NCBI GenBank assembly: GCA_029202985.1
Contig: CP119316.1
Span: 3,397,001-3,461,000 of the forward strand
Length of the DNA: 64,000 bases
DNA from: Candidatus Andeanibacterium colombiense
Lineage (GTDB): Bacteria > Pseudomonadota > Alphaproteobacteria > Sphingomonadales > Sphingomonadaceae
Direction: 5' to 3'
Position 1 is the stretch's first letter. Each line of letters opens with the position of its first letter. The position numbers and the translations under genes were made by a program. Below are positions 24,825 through 32,990 of this stretch, piece by piece. The notes beneath the pieces were generated by a model. The model worked only from the letters and a program-made list of their open reading frames with translations. It had not been told where the DNA came from and searched no databases.

Positions 24825-26606
24825 GTGCTTGGAAAGAAAACACTGCTTGCTGCCTTGGCTGCCTCCGCCGCCTTCGTCTCCGCCACCCCGGCCTTCGCCC
24901 AGGCGGCGGGTGAAAAGAGCGCGGTGCGCGATACTTCGTGCGAACGCCCGTGCCTGCTCCAGGCGCTGGAACAGCATATGAAGGCGCTCGCCGCGCGCGA
25001 TCCCGCTGCGCTCAAACTGGCCGGTAACGTCCGCTTCACCGAGAACAATGTCGACCTCAAGGTCGGCGAGGGCCTGTGGCGCACCGTGACCGCGGTCGAT
25101 GCGACCGGGCTCGAGGCCGCCGATCCGATCACCGGCAATGCGGCGTGGTTCGGTTCGGTGCGCGAGAATGGCAATCCGGCGATCTATGCCGTCCGGATCC
25201 ATGTGAAGGGCGGCAGGATCGACGAGATCGAAAGCGTGGTCCACCGGAAGACCGCGCTGCCGGCGCCGTTCGGCGACGTGACCAAGATGGTCCACGACCC
25301 CGAGTTCAACAACCTGTTGCCCGAGGAAGAGCGCCGTCCGCGCGAGCGGATGCTGGCGATCGCCGACGGCTATTTCGACACGGTCGAACTCAACGACGGC
25401 CAGGTAAACACCCATTTCGCCGACGATTGTTCGCGGCTTGAGAATGGCATCAGCACCACCGCGCCGCCGCCACCCGGCGCGGGCGGCAATGCGGCTGCGC
25501 TCGCCTCGGGCTGCGAGGCGCAGTTCAAGCTGGGTATCTACAAGATCAACAAGCGTATCCGGCGCCATTTCTCGATCATCGACACCGAGCGCGGGGTCGC
25601 GGTCGCGAGCGGGTTCTTCGACCATGCGAACGAGTGGGATCACTACAAACTCACCGACGGGCGCGAAATGAAGACCGCGCTCAAGTGGCCGAACTCGATC
25701 TCGCTGATCGAGGCGTTCCGGATCAGGAATGCCGAGATCCAGAAGATCGAGGCGGTGTTCACCTACGTTCCCTATTTCATGCATAATCCCTATTGGGGCC
25801 CGGGCTCCGAGGCGCCGAAGTTCAAGATCGACCCCAAGGCCTGCGACGCGGCCTGCCTCGGCACGCTCGCGCGCACGGCGGTCGGCGCGATGGCGGGCAA
25901 TAACTGGCAGTCGGTCCCCTGGGCCAGCGCGGTCGGCTATGCCGAAAACAGCGTCGGCATCCGGGTGGGCGAGGGCATCTGGGCCGGTGTGAGCGCGGTC
26001 GACCAGAACCCGCTGGTGGTTGCCGACAGCGAGACCGGAAAAGCGGTGTGGATCGGGCGGATCGAGGAGCACGGCCAGCCGGCCTGGGCGGCGTTCACGG
26101 TCAAATCGGCGGGCGAGCGGGTCGGCGGGATCGAGGCGTTGATCCGGCGCAAGGAATATGGCCAGCCCTATGTCGAGCCGGTCACCGCGCCAGTGTTCGA
26201 CGCGTTGCCCAAGGCGGAGCAGACCGCGCGCAAGGCGATGATCGCGGGCGCCGAAAGCTTCTATGCCGCGATGAATGCCCATGTCTCGGCAGCGCCTGCG
26301 GGGCTGGCGGCGGATTGCCACTGGCTGGTCAACGGGCTCGACGTCGGCGCCTGTGCCCCGGCCTTCGGCAATCCCGCGCTCAAATCGGTCGAACGAATCC
26401 GCGACCGCGAAGTGCTGGCGGTGGATGAGAGCCGCGGGCTGGTGGTCTATCGCACCTTCGAGGATTTCCCGGCCGCGAACGACGCCGACAAGACCTATCC
26501 GCGCACGCTGCAGGTGACCGAACTGTTCCACTTCGTGAGCGGCAAGGTCGATCGGGTCGAGGCGTGGACTTCGGAACTGCCCTACGGAATGAAACCGCAC
26601 GATTGA
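24825..26606 (+). CDS. Secreted protein with two related NTF2-like halves
   Basis: A 593-residue exported protein starting with GTG 24825 (GGGGAGAG upstream). Signal peptide VLGKKTLLAALAASAAFVSATPAFAQ. Residues about 45-300 and 350-590 are an internal repeat: CERPCLLQALEQHMKAL...KVGEGLWRTVTAVD...GNAAWFGSV matches CDAACLGTLARTAVGAM...RVGEGIWAGVSAVD...GKAVWIGRI. Each half ends in a segment resembling an NTF2/SnoaL cone (FYAAMNAHVSAAPAGL). The Cys pairs at the start of each half may form disulfides. It is the last gene of the rightward arm. The molecular role is unknown; the single-domain NTF2-like proteins of the left arm share only the fold by eye. Confidence 0.8.
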   Translation: MLGKKTLLAALAASAAFVSATPAFAQAAGEKSAVRDTSCERPCLLQALEQHMKALAARDPAALKLAGNVRFTENNVDLKVGEGLWRTVTAVDATGLEAADPITGNAAWFGSVRENGNPAIYAVRIHVKGGRIDEIESVVHRKTALPAPFGDVTKMVHDPEFNNLLPEEERRPRERMLAIADGYFDTVELNDGQVNTHFADDCSRLENGISTTAPPPPGAGGNAAALASGCEAQFKLGIYKINKRIRRHFSIIDTERGVAVASGFFDHANEWDHYKLTDGREMKTALKWPNSISLIEAFRIRNAEIQKIEAVFTYVPYFMHNPYWGPGSEAPKFKIDPKACDAACLGTLARTAVGAMAGNNWQSVPWASAVGYAENSVGIRVGEGIWAGVSAVDQNPLVVADSETGKAVWIGRIEEHGQPAWAAFTVKSAGERVGGIEALIRRKEYGQPYVEPVTAPVFDALPKAEQTARKAMIAGAESFYAAMNAHVSAAPAGLAADCHWLVNGLDVGACAPAFGNPALKSVERIRDREVLAVDESRGLVVYRTFEDFPAANDADKTYPRTLQVTELFHFVSGKVDRVEAWTSELPYGMKPHD

Positions 26607-26607
26607 T

Positions 26608-26694
26608 CGTCATTGCGAGCGAAGCGAAGCAATCCAGGGCGTTTTTGAACTTGCGCTCTGGATTGCTTCGTCGCTTCGCTCCTCGCAATGACGA
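26608..26694. repeat. Inverted repeat, CGTCATTGCGAGCGAAGC family, copy 1
   Basis: Left end CGTCATTGCGAGCGAAGCGA pairs with right end TCGCTTCGCTCCTCGCAATGACG; inner arms AATCCAG/CTGGATT flank a variable centre. Copies 2 and 3 lie at 35256 and 54399. It lies between a gene end and the convergent kinase gene end. Confidence 0.85.
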
Positions 26695-26703
26695 GGGCGG
26701 CCG

Positions 26704-28983
26704 TTACTTCAGCGAAGCCTTCGACTGCGCGAGCAGCTGGTTGAGATAGGCGCGGGTCTGGTTCGCCTGCGCGATCAGCTTCTCCGCCTCTTCCTTGCTC
26801 CGCTTGCCGCGCATCGAGTTCGACAGTGTGTCGAGGTAGTTCTCGTAATTGCGCGCGGTGCCGGCGTTGGCCGAACGGGTGCCGGCGCCGTCCTTGTCCT
26901 TGTCGCGGTCGGCCAGGCGGATCACCTGCTTGGAGATTTCCTTCGCACTATCGACCACCGACTTGAGGCTGCGCTTCTGGCTGTCGGTGGCGGATTCGCC
27001 GCTGCCGGCGCGCGGCGCTTCGGCTTGCGAATTGCCCTGCGAGGCCTGGCTCGGCGTGTTGGCCGGGCCCGCGCCCGCACCGGAATCGCCGGACACCGCG
27101 GTGGTGCCGGCGGCAGCCGCCGCACTGTCCTTCACGCGATAGGCGCGCGCGACCAGCGTGTTGTAGCTCGACCGCTGGGCCAGCGCCTGGCGGGCGAAGG
27201 TCAGCGACTGGGCGACGTCGGGCGCCTTGCCCGCGCTTGCCGCCGCGCTGCGCATACCCGAAAGTGCGAGGCGGATGCTGCGCGCGACCCCTTGCTGCTC
27301 GGCAGACTTGCCGGCCGCGGCTCCCGCATTGCGGGGATTTGCCCACGGCAGGTCGCGCGCGAGCTTGCGCGCACGGCCATCGGCTTCGCTGACCAGCGCG
27401 GCGGCGAATTGCCCGCTCGCGCCGCTGGCGAGCTTGAGGATCTCGGCATCCTTGGCCTTGGCCGCGGCGGCATCGCTGCCGGCCCCCTTCTTCTCGGCCT
27501 CGAGCTTCGCCAGCGCGGGGCCGGCATCGGTCAGCGCCTTGATCGCGCTGGCGGGCGCGCCGAACTTCTGTGCGTCGGTGACGAGATCGGTGACCGCCCC
27601 GGCGACGCCGCCGGCCTCCGCGATATCGACCTTCTCGACCACCGGAACCGGCGCAACCGCGGCCGGGCCGGTTTCGGTCAGCAGCGCTTCGTCGGGTTTG
27701 TTGCCCGAACCCTTCATCACGTACCAGCCGCCGCCCGCGGCCAGGATCAGCGCGGCCGCCGCGCCGCCGATCAGCAGCGTGTTGGGCTTTTTCGCGCCGG
27801 GCGCGCCGGCGGGTTTAGCGGGCTTTTCAGCCTTGGCCGGTTTTGCCGTGGCCGCCGCGGCGGCAACCGCTTCGGACACGCTGGCTTTCTTCCGCGAAGC
27901 GCTGGTGTCTTCGCCGACGCGCTTGAATTCGGCTTCCTTGGGATCGTTCGGGACCGGGGTCTCGACCTTCTCCAGCTTCTCCACCCCCGGCGGGAGCGGG
28001 GCGACCGGCACGAATTCATCGGCCGAGGTCTTGAAATCGGCGATCCGGGTCGCTTCGTCGTCTTCCGGCTCGGGCGAGATCGGCGCGATCGGCACATCGG
28101 CCTGGTCGAACAGGGCGAGCCACTGCGAGATCGATTGCGGACGCTCGCCCGGCTTGATCGTCATCGCCGCGTCGACCGCGGCGAGGAACGGCTTGCTGAA
28201 GCCCGGCCAGTCGCCTTCGGCCAGCGGCTTGCCAAGCCCGGCGTGCATCCGTTCGAGCACTTCGGGCGGCTTTTCGCCGGAGATGCATTCGTACAGCACC
28301 ACACCGAGCGCGTAGATGTCGGTCCACGGGCCCTGGTCGTAGGTCTTAACGTACTGCTCGATCGCCGCGTAGGGCGGGGTGTGGAAAGTGACCTTGGTGC
28401 TGGTCGCTTCCCCGCTCTCGAACCGCGCCGAGCCGAAATCGATCAGCACCGAACGCCCGGATTCGTTCACGAGGATGTTTGGCGGCTTGATGTCGCGGTG
28501 CAGCACGCCGACGCGGTGCGCGCGTTCGAGCCCCTCGGCGATCGGACGGATCAGCCCGCCGAGTTCCGCCTCGGTGAACTTGTGTCCGGTCTTGATCATC
28601 TTAGACAGCGACATGCCGTCTTCGAAATCCATCACCATGTAAGCGGTGCCGTGGATCTCGAAGAGCGAGCGCACACTGACGATGTTCGGGTGGCGCGTGG
28701 GGGTCGAGAGGTTCCAGAGGAGCTTGGCTTCCTCGACGAATTTCTTGAGGCCGAGCGCGTGGACTTCCTCCGCATCGGAATCGATCGGAACGACCGTCGC
28801 GTCCTCGTCGCGTTCGCTGATCGAACTCGGGAAGTATTCCTTGATCGCGACGAGCTCGTCGAAATAGATCCCGCGGCCTTTATAGACGATCCCGAAGCCG
28901 CCGACGCCGAGCACGCTTTCCAGCCGCCATTCACGCAGGATGGTTCCGGGCGGCAGCGCCTTGTTGCTATAGGCCTTGCTCAT
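26704..28983 (-). CDS. Transmembrane Ser/Thr protein kinase (PpkA-like)
   Basis: A 759-residue Hanks-type kinase. Residues about 15-290 are the catalytic domain: glycine loop GVGGFGIVYKG, VAIKEYF with catalytic Lys48, LHRDIKPPNILV with the catalytic Asp, and LIDFGSAR (DFG), followed by an APE-like Ser/Thr activation segment. A Lys/Pro/Ala-rich linker leads to one membrane helix (NTLLIGGAAAALILAAGGGW, near residue 400-422), so the remaining 330 Ala/Lys/Ser-rich residues should lie in the periplasm and may sense a signal or scaffold. The gene is divergent from a PP2C phosphatase and near a TIR-FHA gene. Its architecture matches PpkA kinases of type VI secretion, but no secretion genes are present here. 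Confidence 0.95.
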   Translation of the reverse strand: MSKAYSNKALPPGTILREWRLESVLGVGGFGIVYKGRGIYFDELVAIKEYFPSSISERDEDATVVPIDSDAEEVHALGLKKFVEEAKLLWNLSTPTRHPNIVSVRSLFEIHGTAYMVMDFEDGMSLSKMIKTGHKFTEAELGGLIRPIAEGLERAHRVGVLHRDIKPPNILVNESGRSVLIDFGSARFESGEATSTKVTFHTPPYAAIEQYVKTYDQGPWTDIYALGVVLYECISGEKPPEVLERMHAGLGKPLAEGDWPGFSKPFLAAVDAAMTIKPGERPQSISQWLALFDQADVPIAPISPEPEDDEATRIADFKTSADEFVPVAPLPPGVEKLEKVETPVPNDPKEAEFKRVGEDTSASRKKASVSEAVAAAAATAKPAKAEKPAKPAGAPGAKKPNTLLIGGAAAALILAAGGGWYVMKGSGNKPDEALLTETGPAAVAPVPVVEKVDIAEAGGVAGAVTDLVTDAQKFGAPASAIKALTDAGPALAKLEAEKKGAGSDAAAAKAKDAEILKLASGASGQFAAALVSEADGRARKLARDLPWANPRNAGAAAGKSAEQQGVARSIRLALSGMRSAAASAGKAPDVAQSLTFARQALAQRSSYNTLVARAYRVKDSAAAAAGTTAVSGDSGAGAGPANTPSQASQGNSQAEAPRAGSGESATDSQKRSLKSVVDSAKEISKQVIRLADRDKDKDGAGTRSANAGTARNYENYLDTLSNSMRGKRSKEEAEKLIAQANQTRAYLNQLLAQSKASLK

Positions 28984-29081
28984 TTCCGACGCCCCTGCTC
29001 TAGGTAATCCCGTGCACGCGGACTGGCACGATCCATTGGAAATATCCAGTGTTTAGGTCAGCTTGGGGTAAGGAAAAACGA
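28984..29081. promoter_or_regulatory. Shared divergent promoter region of kinase and phosphatase
   Basis: The kinase and phosphatase genes start 98 bases apart in opposite directions. The AT-rich CATTGGAAATATCCAGTG near 29035-29052 is the most promoter-like part. Joint control follows from layout, not from a recognised operator. Confidence 0.4.
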
Positions 29082-29795
29082 ATGGGCTTCGACTGCGCGA
29101 TCAGGACCCATGTCGGGCTCAAGCGCAAGCTCAACGAAGACTCCGTGCTCGCGCTCACCGACAAGGCGATCTGGGCGGTGGCGGACGGAATGGGCGGCCA
29201 CGAGGCGGGCGAAGTCGCCAGCGCCAAGGTGATCGAAGCGCTGTCTGGACTGCCGGAATCACACGAGCCAGAACGGCAGGCGCAGCTGGCGGTGGAAGCG
29301 CTGAAGCGGGTCAACCGGGATTTGATCGAACTCGGCAACGACGGGGTCGAGCACAAGACGATCGGCAGCACCGTGGTCGGGCTGGCGATCGGCGATGGGC
29401 AGTATCGCTGCTTCTGGGCCGGCGACAGCCGCGCCTATCGCATCCGCGACGGCGGGATCGTGCAGATCTCCCGCGATCACAGCCTGGTACAGGATCTGAT
29501 CGCGGCCAAGATGATCGAGCCCGAGGAAGCCGAAACCCATCCCAATGCGAATGTCATTACCCGCGCGGTCGGTGCTGCGGAAGATCTGAACGTCGATACG
29601 GTGGGCGGGGTCGCCTTCGCCGGCGACATCTTCCTGCTCGGCAGCGACGGGCTGACCCGGGTGGTCAGCCAGATCGAGATTCTCGCGGCGCTCTATTCGA
29701 AGCCGCTTGAGCAGGCGGCGGATTCCCTGCTCGAAAAAGTGCTTGAGCGCGGCGCGCCGGACAATGTTTCCTTCGTGATCGTGCGGGTCGGCTAA
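29082..29795 (+). CDS. PP2C-family Ser/Thr protein phosphatase (PppA/Stp-like)
   Basis: A 237-residue cytosolic Mn/Mg-dependent phosphatase that should reverse the adjacent kinase. All PP2C motifs are visible: N-terminal RTHVGLKRKLNEDS (metal Glu/Asp), AVADGMGGHEAGE, GSTVVGLAI, CFWAGDSRAYRIRDG, ITRAVG, LLGSDGLTRVV and the closing PDNVSFVIVRV. ATG 29082 follows GGTAAGGA. Kinase/phosphatase pairing is typical of threonine phosphorylation switches that are read out by FHA proteins, and the next gene encodes an FHA domain. Confidence 0.95.
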   Translation: MGFDCAIRTHVGLKRKLNEDSVLALTDKAIWAVADGMGGHEAGEVASAKVIEALSGLPESHEPERQAQLAVEALKRVNRDLIELGNDGVEHKTIGSTVVGLAIGDGQYRCFWAGDSRAYRIRDGGIVQISRDHSLVQDLIAAKMIEPEEAETHPNANVITRAVGAAEDLNVDTVGGVAFAGDIFLLGSDGLTRVVSQIEILAALYSKPLEQAADSLLEKVLERGAPDNVSFVIVRVG

Positions 29796-29984
29796 GGAAT
29801 TGTTTTGCGCTTGCGAATATGGGTGCGGGCGATATTTTCTGCGGTAACCGGCGCACGGCGCTCCGATGAGTCGTGCCTGTTTCAACAATCTGTCGGTCGC
29901 ACAGCGGTGCCTGAGGGATCAGGGCACGGCCGGGCACGAAGCGAGTAAGCCGGATCCCGCGAATTTTGGTAGGGTGGATTGCAC

Positions 29985-31031
29985 TTGCACGGACCGGACG
30001 TCTTCATTTCCTATGCCCGCGAAGACGAAGGGATGGCCCGGCGTTTCGCCGAGGCATTCGCGCAGGAGGGCCTCACCGTGTGGTGGGACGCCGCGCTCCA
30101 TTCGGGCGAAACCTTCGACGAGGTGATCGAACAGGAATTGCGCGCTTCCAAGGCGGTGGTGGTGCTGTGGTCGCCGCATTCGGTCGCTTCGCGCTGGGTC
30201 CGCGCCGAAGCCACGCTGGCCGATCGCAACCGCACGCTCGCACCCGCGGTGATCGCGCCGTGCAACCGCCCGATCATCTTCGAGCTGACCCACACCGCCG
30301 ACCTCTCGAACTGGAAGGGCGACGTGGTCGACCCGGCGTGGAAGAGCTTCGTCAAGGATATCCGCCGGATGGTCGCCAACGGCCGTGCGAAGGATGCCGC
30401 GGCGGCCAGCGAGGCAGCTCCGCCGCCGGCGCCCGAAGCGCCGCTGCGGGTCGCCGATCTCGCGGCCGGCACCAACAATGTCGAAAGCCTGCTTTCCGCG
30501 GTCGCCGCGCTGCAGGAAGCGATCATGAAGCAGAACGGGCACGGCCAGGCCCAGCCGGCTCCCGCTCCTGCTCCCGCGCCGCCGCCGCCTGCACCAGCAC
30601 CAGCACCAGCGCCGGCACCGCAAACCACCGTCCAGGCGCCCTCGGCGGATGACGATGACGACGATTCCGATGCGACCCAGTTCTACACCCACGGTGCCGC
30701 CTATTCGCTGATGGACGAAGAGGTCCATTGCCTCGAAGTGTCGCTCGATGGCGAGTTGAAGCAGCGTTATGCCGTCGGCCCGCTCGGCCTCAAGATCGGC
30801 CGGGTCGCGCCGGCCGATATCGTGCTGGCGGATTCGAAGGTCTCGCGCTCGCACTGCATGGTCGAGTTGAAGGAAGGCGAATTGTTCGTCGCCGATCTGA
30901 GTTCGACCAACGGCACTTTCGTCGATGGCCAGCGCGTCGCGGGCGCGGCGATCCTGCCGCTCGGCGCCACGCTGACGGTCGGACATTATTCGCTGGTGCA
31001 CGAACTGCGCAAGCGGTCGGAGATTTCGTAG
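29985..31031 (+). CDS. TIR-FHA protein
   Basis: A 348-residue protein joining a TIR domain (residues 3-130) to a C-terminal FHA domain (about 250-335) by a Pro/Ala-rich linker and an acidic stretch (SADDDDDDSDATQ). TIR: PDVFISYAREDE start, WWDAALHSGE, and SRWVRAEA with Glu75 at the place of the catalytic Glu of NAD-cleaving TIR enzymes. FHA: IGR, SRSH and STNGTF supply the phosphothreonine pocket residues. Start codon: TTG 29985, spaced seven bases from AGGGTGG; TTG 29979 in the same frame is the alternative; there is no ATG. The weak start suggests low expression, as expected for a toxic enzyme. It probably binds a phosphorylated partner, perhaps the adjacent kinase. Confidence 0.92.
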   Translation: MHGPDVFISYAREDEGMARRFAEAFAQEGLTVWWDAALHSGETFDEVIEQELRASKAVVVLWSPHSVASRWVRAEATLADRNRTLAPAVIAPCNRPIIFELTHTADLSNWKGDVVDPAWKSFVKDIRRMVANGRAKDAAAASEAAPPPAPEAPLRVADLAAGTNNVESLLSAVAALQEAIMKQNGHGQAQPAPAPAPAPPPPAPAPAPAPAPQTTVQAPSADDDDDDSDATQFYTHGAAYSLMDEEVHCLEVSLDGELKQRYAVGPLGLKIGRVAPADIVLADSKVSRSHCMVELKEGELFVADLSSTNGTFVDGQRVAGAAILPLGATLTVGHYSLVHELRKRSEIS

Positions 31032-31041
31032 CAGCGCCGTT

Positions 31042-31113
31042 CTCCAGCGAAAGCCGGAGTCCGGGGCGGCACGCTCCGTGTATGCGGCCGTGGGTTCCTG
31101 CTTTCGCAGGAAC
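31042..31113. repeat. Double hairpin at convergent gene ends
   Basis: CTCCAGCGAAAGCCGGAG (31042-31059) and GTTCCTGCTTTCGCAGGAAC (31094-31113) are two stems whose inner bases (GCGAAAGC / GCTTTCGC) are mutual complements, so the unit is one interrupted palindrome. It lies between the TIR-FHA stop and the convergent SLOG gene stop and may end transcription both ways. Confidence 0.7.
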
Positions 31114-31120
31114 ACGAAGG

Positions 31121-32815
31121 TCACCCCGGTATCGTCAGCCGCCGTCCCTCGGCCAGCAGCCGCCATGCGGCGACGTCGCTCAGCATGATGTCGGCCGCCC
31201 GCCGCGCGAATTCCTGCAGCGCGGCGGCGGTCTTGGGCCCGGCTTCCCACCGCGCCAGCAGCGCGTTGAGCCCGACCGAGATGTTCTTCGCGCGGCCCGC
31301 CACGCCTTCGAAATCGAGGATCACGCGGATGCCGTAGCTCGCGGTCGCGACCGCGGGCAGGCCGGCGGTGATCGCGGTCAGCGGGTATTTGAGATCGTGC
31401 GCCAGGTGCTCGTCGAAGAAATACAGCCCGAGCCAGCCGATCGACGATAGCAGCACGATCGCGAACAGCGCTTCGCCGAACTTCTCGATCCGGTGCGAGG
31501 CGAGGTGCATGCGATGCGAGGTCGCGGCATTCCAGCTTGCCTGGCCGCGCACTTCTTCCAGCAATTGCGCGCCGGCCGCCACCGGGTCGGACAGATCGAC
31601 CGATTGCGCCGCGCAACTGCGCGCGATCGCGCCGGCATACCAGCCGTTCGAGCCGCCATCACCCGGATCGGCGATCCCCCGGCCAACGCCGACACTGCGC
31701 ATCATCGTGCAGACCCGCAGCAATTCCGCGACCTGGCGCGATTCGAGCCAGCGCTCGTGCCACTGCATCCGCGCCGCGCGCAACGCGTTGAGCAGCAGCA
31801 GCAGGATGCAGACGATTTCGGCGACCACGAACAGCCATTTGAACTCGCCCGCCAGCAGGCCGGTAGCCGCCAGCACCACCGCGAAGGCGGCCAGGCCGAA
31901 ATTGACGATCACCGCCGAACGGAAGGTCTGCGCCGCGCGGATCGCGGCGGTGTCCCACCATTTGAACGCCTCGGTCAGCGCGGTCGGATTCGGTTCGGGC
32001 GGCGGGGTCCAGCCGCCCTTCTTCTGGAACCACGGGCGCACGCCCGCCAGCTTGAGCAAGGTCGGATAGGCTTCGTGGATCACCGGATTGGCGGGCATTT
32101 CGGCCAGCTTGCGCCATTCGGCTTCTTCGCTTGCATCGCCGTAGGTGCCGACCAGCGAAGCAATCACATCTGGCAGGATGCTGACCGGATTGTGCGGCAG
32201 ATCGCGGAAACTGGTCGGTTCGCCGTGGATCGAGCCATAGATCTTCGCGCTCGATCCGTCGGGCGGGATGACCACGATCGGCATGCCGCGCCGCGCTGCC
32301 TGGCCCATGATCTCGCGCGTGCCGCCGCGCCCGCGCGAATGTTCGCCGTCCCACACCGCGATCAGCAGGTCGCAATTGTCCAGCAGCAGCAGCCCGCCGG
32401 CCTCATAGGCATGCGGACGCCCGCGCGTGTCGCCGTCGAGCACGATCACCGATTGCGCCCGGCCAAGCAGGTTCCGGAACTCGGCGAGCGATTCCGGACT
32501 CTCGAAATCCTTTTCGTATTCGCCCTGCGTGAAGGGCAGGATCGCCTCGAGCCGTTCACCCAGGTCGAGCGCGGCCTGCGCCGCCATGCGGTCGGACCCT
32601 TCGGCCAACGCCGACACAAGTCGCAGCTTGTGCCGGCCGGCGCGGAACAGATGGCCGGTGACGATCTGGTCGAGCTTGCCCTGGATCGTGCGCAGCACAT
32701 CGTCCAGCCGCGCGCGCACCGCGGCGTGATCGACGATCCGCTCCGCGCGATGGCCGGTGATGCCGACGCTGAAGCCGAGTGAAGGTGGCGGTGCCGCTGC
32801 CGAAGGTATCCCCAT
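31121..32815 (-). CDS. SLOG-domain protein with four membrane segments (SLATT-like)
   Basis: A 564-residue protein. Residues 14-185 have the Rossmann-like SLOG/TIR-related pattern: VGITGHR, LVSALAEGSDRMAAQAALDLG, AILPFTQGEYEKDF, YEAGGLLLLDNCDLLIAVWDG and GRGGTREIM, which in this superfamily bind NAD- or nucleotide-derived ligands. Then follow two helical hairpins in the membrane (301-346 and 449-497) with soluble parts between, as in SLOG-associated 2TM (SLATT/DUF4231-like) effectors. GGAAG precedes ATG 32815. It is convergent with TIR-FHA. From the families involved: SLOG senses a nucleotide signal and SLATT domains are predicted pore formers in conflict systems. That this protein acts in defence is inference. 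Confidence 0.85.
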   Translation of the reverse strand: MGIPSAAAPPPSLGFSVGITGHRAERIVDHAAVRARLDDVLRTIQGKLDQIVTGHLFRAGRHKLRLVSALAEGSDRMAAQAALDLGERLEAILPFTQGEYEKDFESPESLAEFRNLLGRAQSVIVLDGDTRGRPHAYEAGGLLLLDNCDLLIAVWDGEHSRGRGGTREIMGQAARRGMPIVVIPPDGSSAKIYGSIHGEPTSFRDLPHNPVSILPDVIASLVGTYGDASEEAEWRKLAEMPANPVIHEAYPTLLKLAGVRPWFQKKGGWTPPPEPNPTALTEAFKWWDTAAIRAAQTFRSAVIVNFGLAAFAVVLAATGLLAGEFKWLFVVAEIVCILLLLLNALRAARMQWHERWLESRQVAELLRVCTMMRSVGVGRGIADPGDGGSNGWYAGAIARSCAAQSVDLSDPVAAGAQLLEEVRGQASWNAATSHRMHLASHRIEKFGEALFAIVLLSSIGWLGLYFFDEHLAHDLKYPLTAITAGLPAVATASYGIRVILDFEGVAGRAKNISVGLNALLARWEAGPKTAAALQEFARRAADIMLSDVAAWRLLAEGRRLTIPG

Positions 32816-32908
32816 GGGCTTCCGGTTAGCATGGGGATTCCGGGGCGCAAACAGCGAAGCGGGCATGGGCGGCAACGAACGCCGGGGTTTGCGCCGCGCG
32901 GCAGAAAA

Positions 32909-32920
32909 CGCTTTCCTACA
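32909..32920 (+). repeat. Copy 2 of intergenic 12-mer CGCTTTCCTACA
   Basis: Exact copy in the gap before the NTF2-like gene at 32991; the surroundings (AAAACGCTTTCCTACAACCC) differ from the other copies except for the shared core. Confidence 0.6.
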
Positions 32921-32990
32921 ACCCTTCTAATCGGGTTTACCGTTCGGCTGGCTGACCGAACAGAGAATCAGTTCAAGAGGGGACCATCCG

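Noticed and set aside
26704..31031. Type VI secretion post-translational control locus
   Set aside because: Kinase, phosphatase and FHA fit, but no TssB/C, TssM, Hcp, VgrG or TagF genes are seen on either side.
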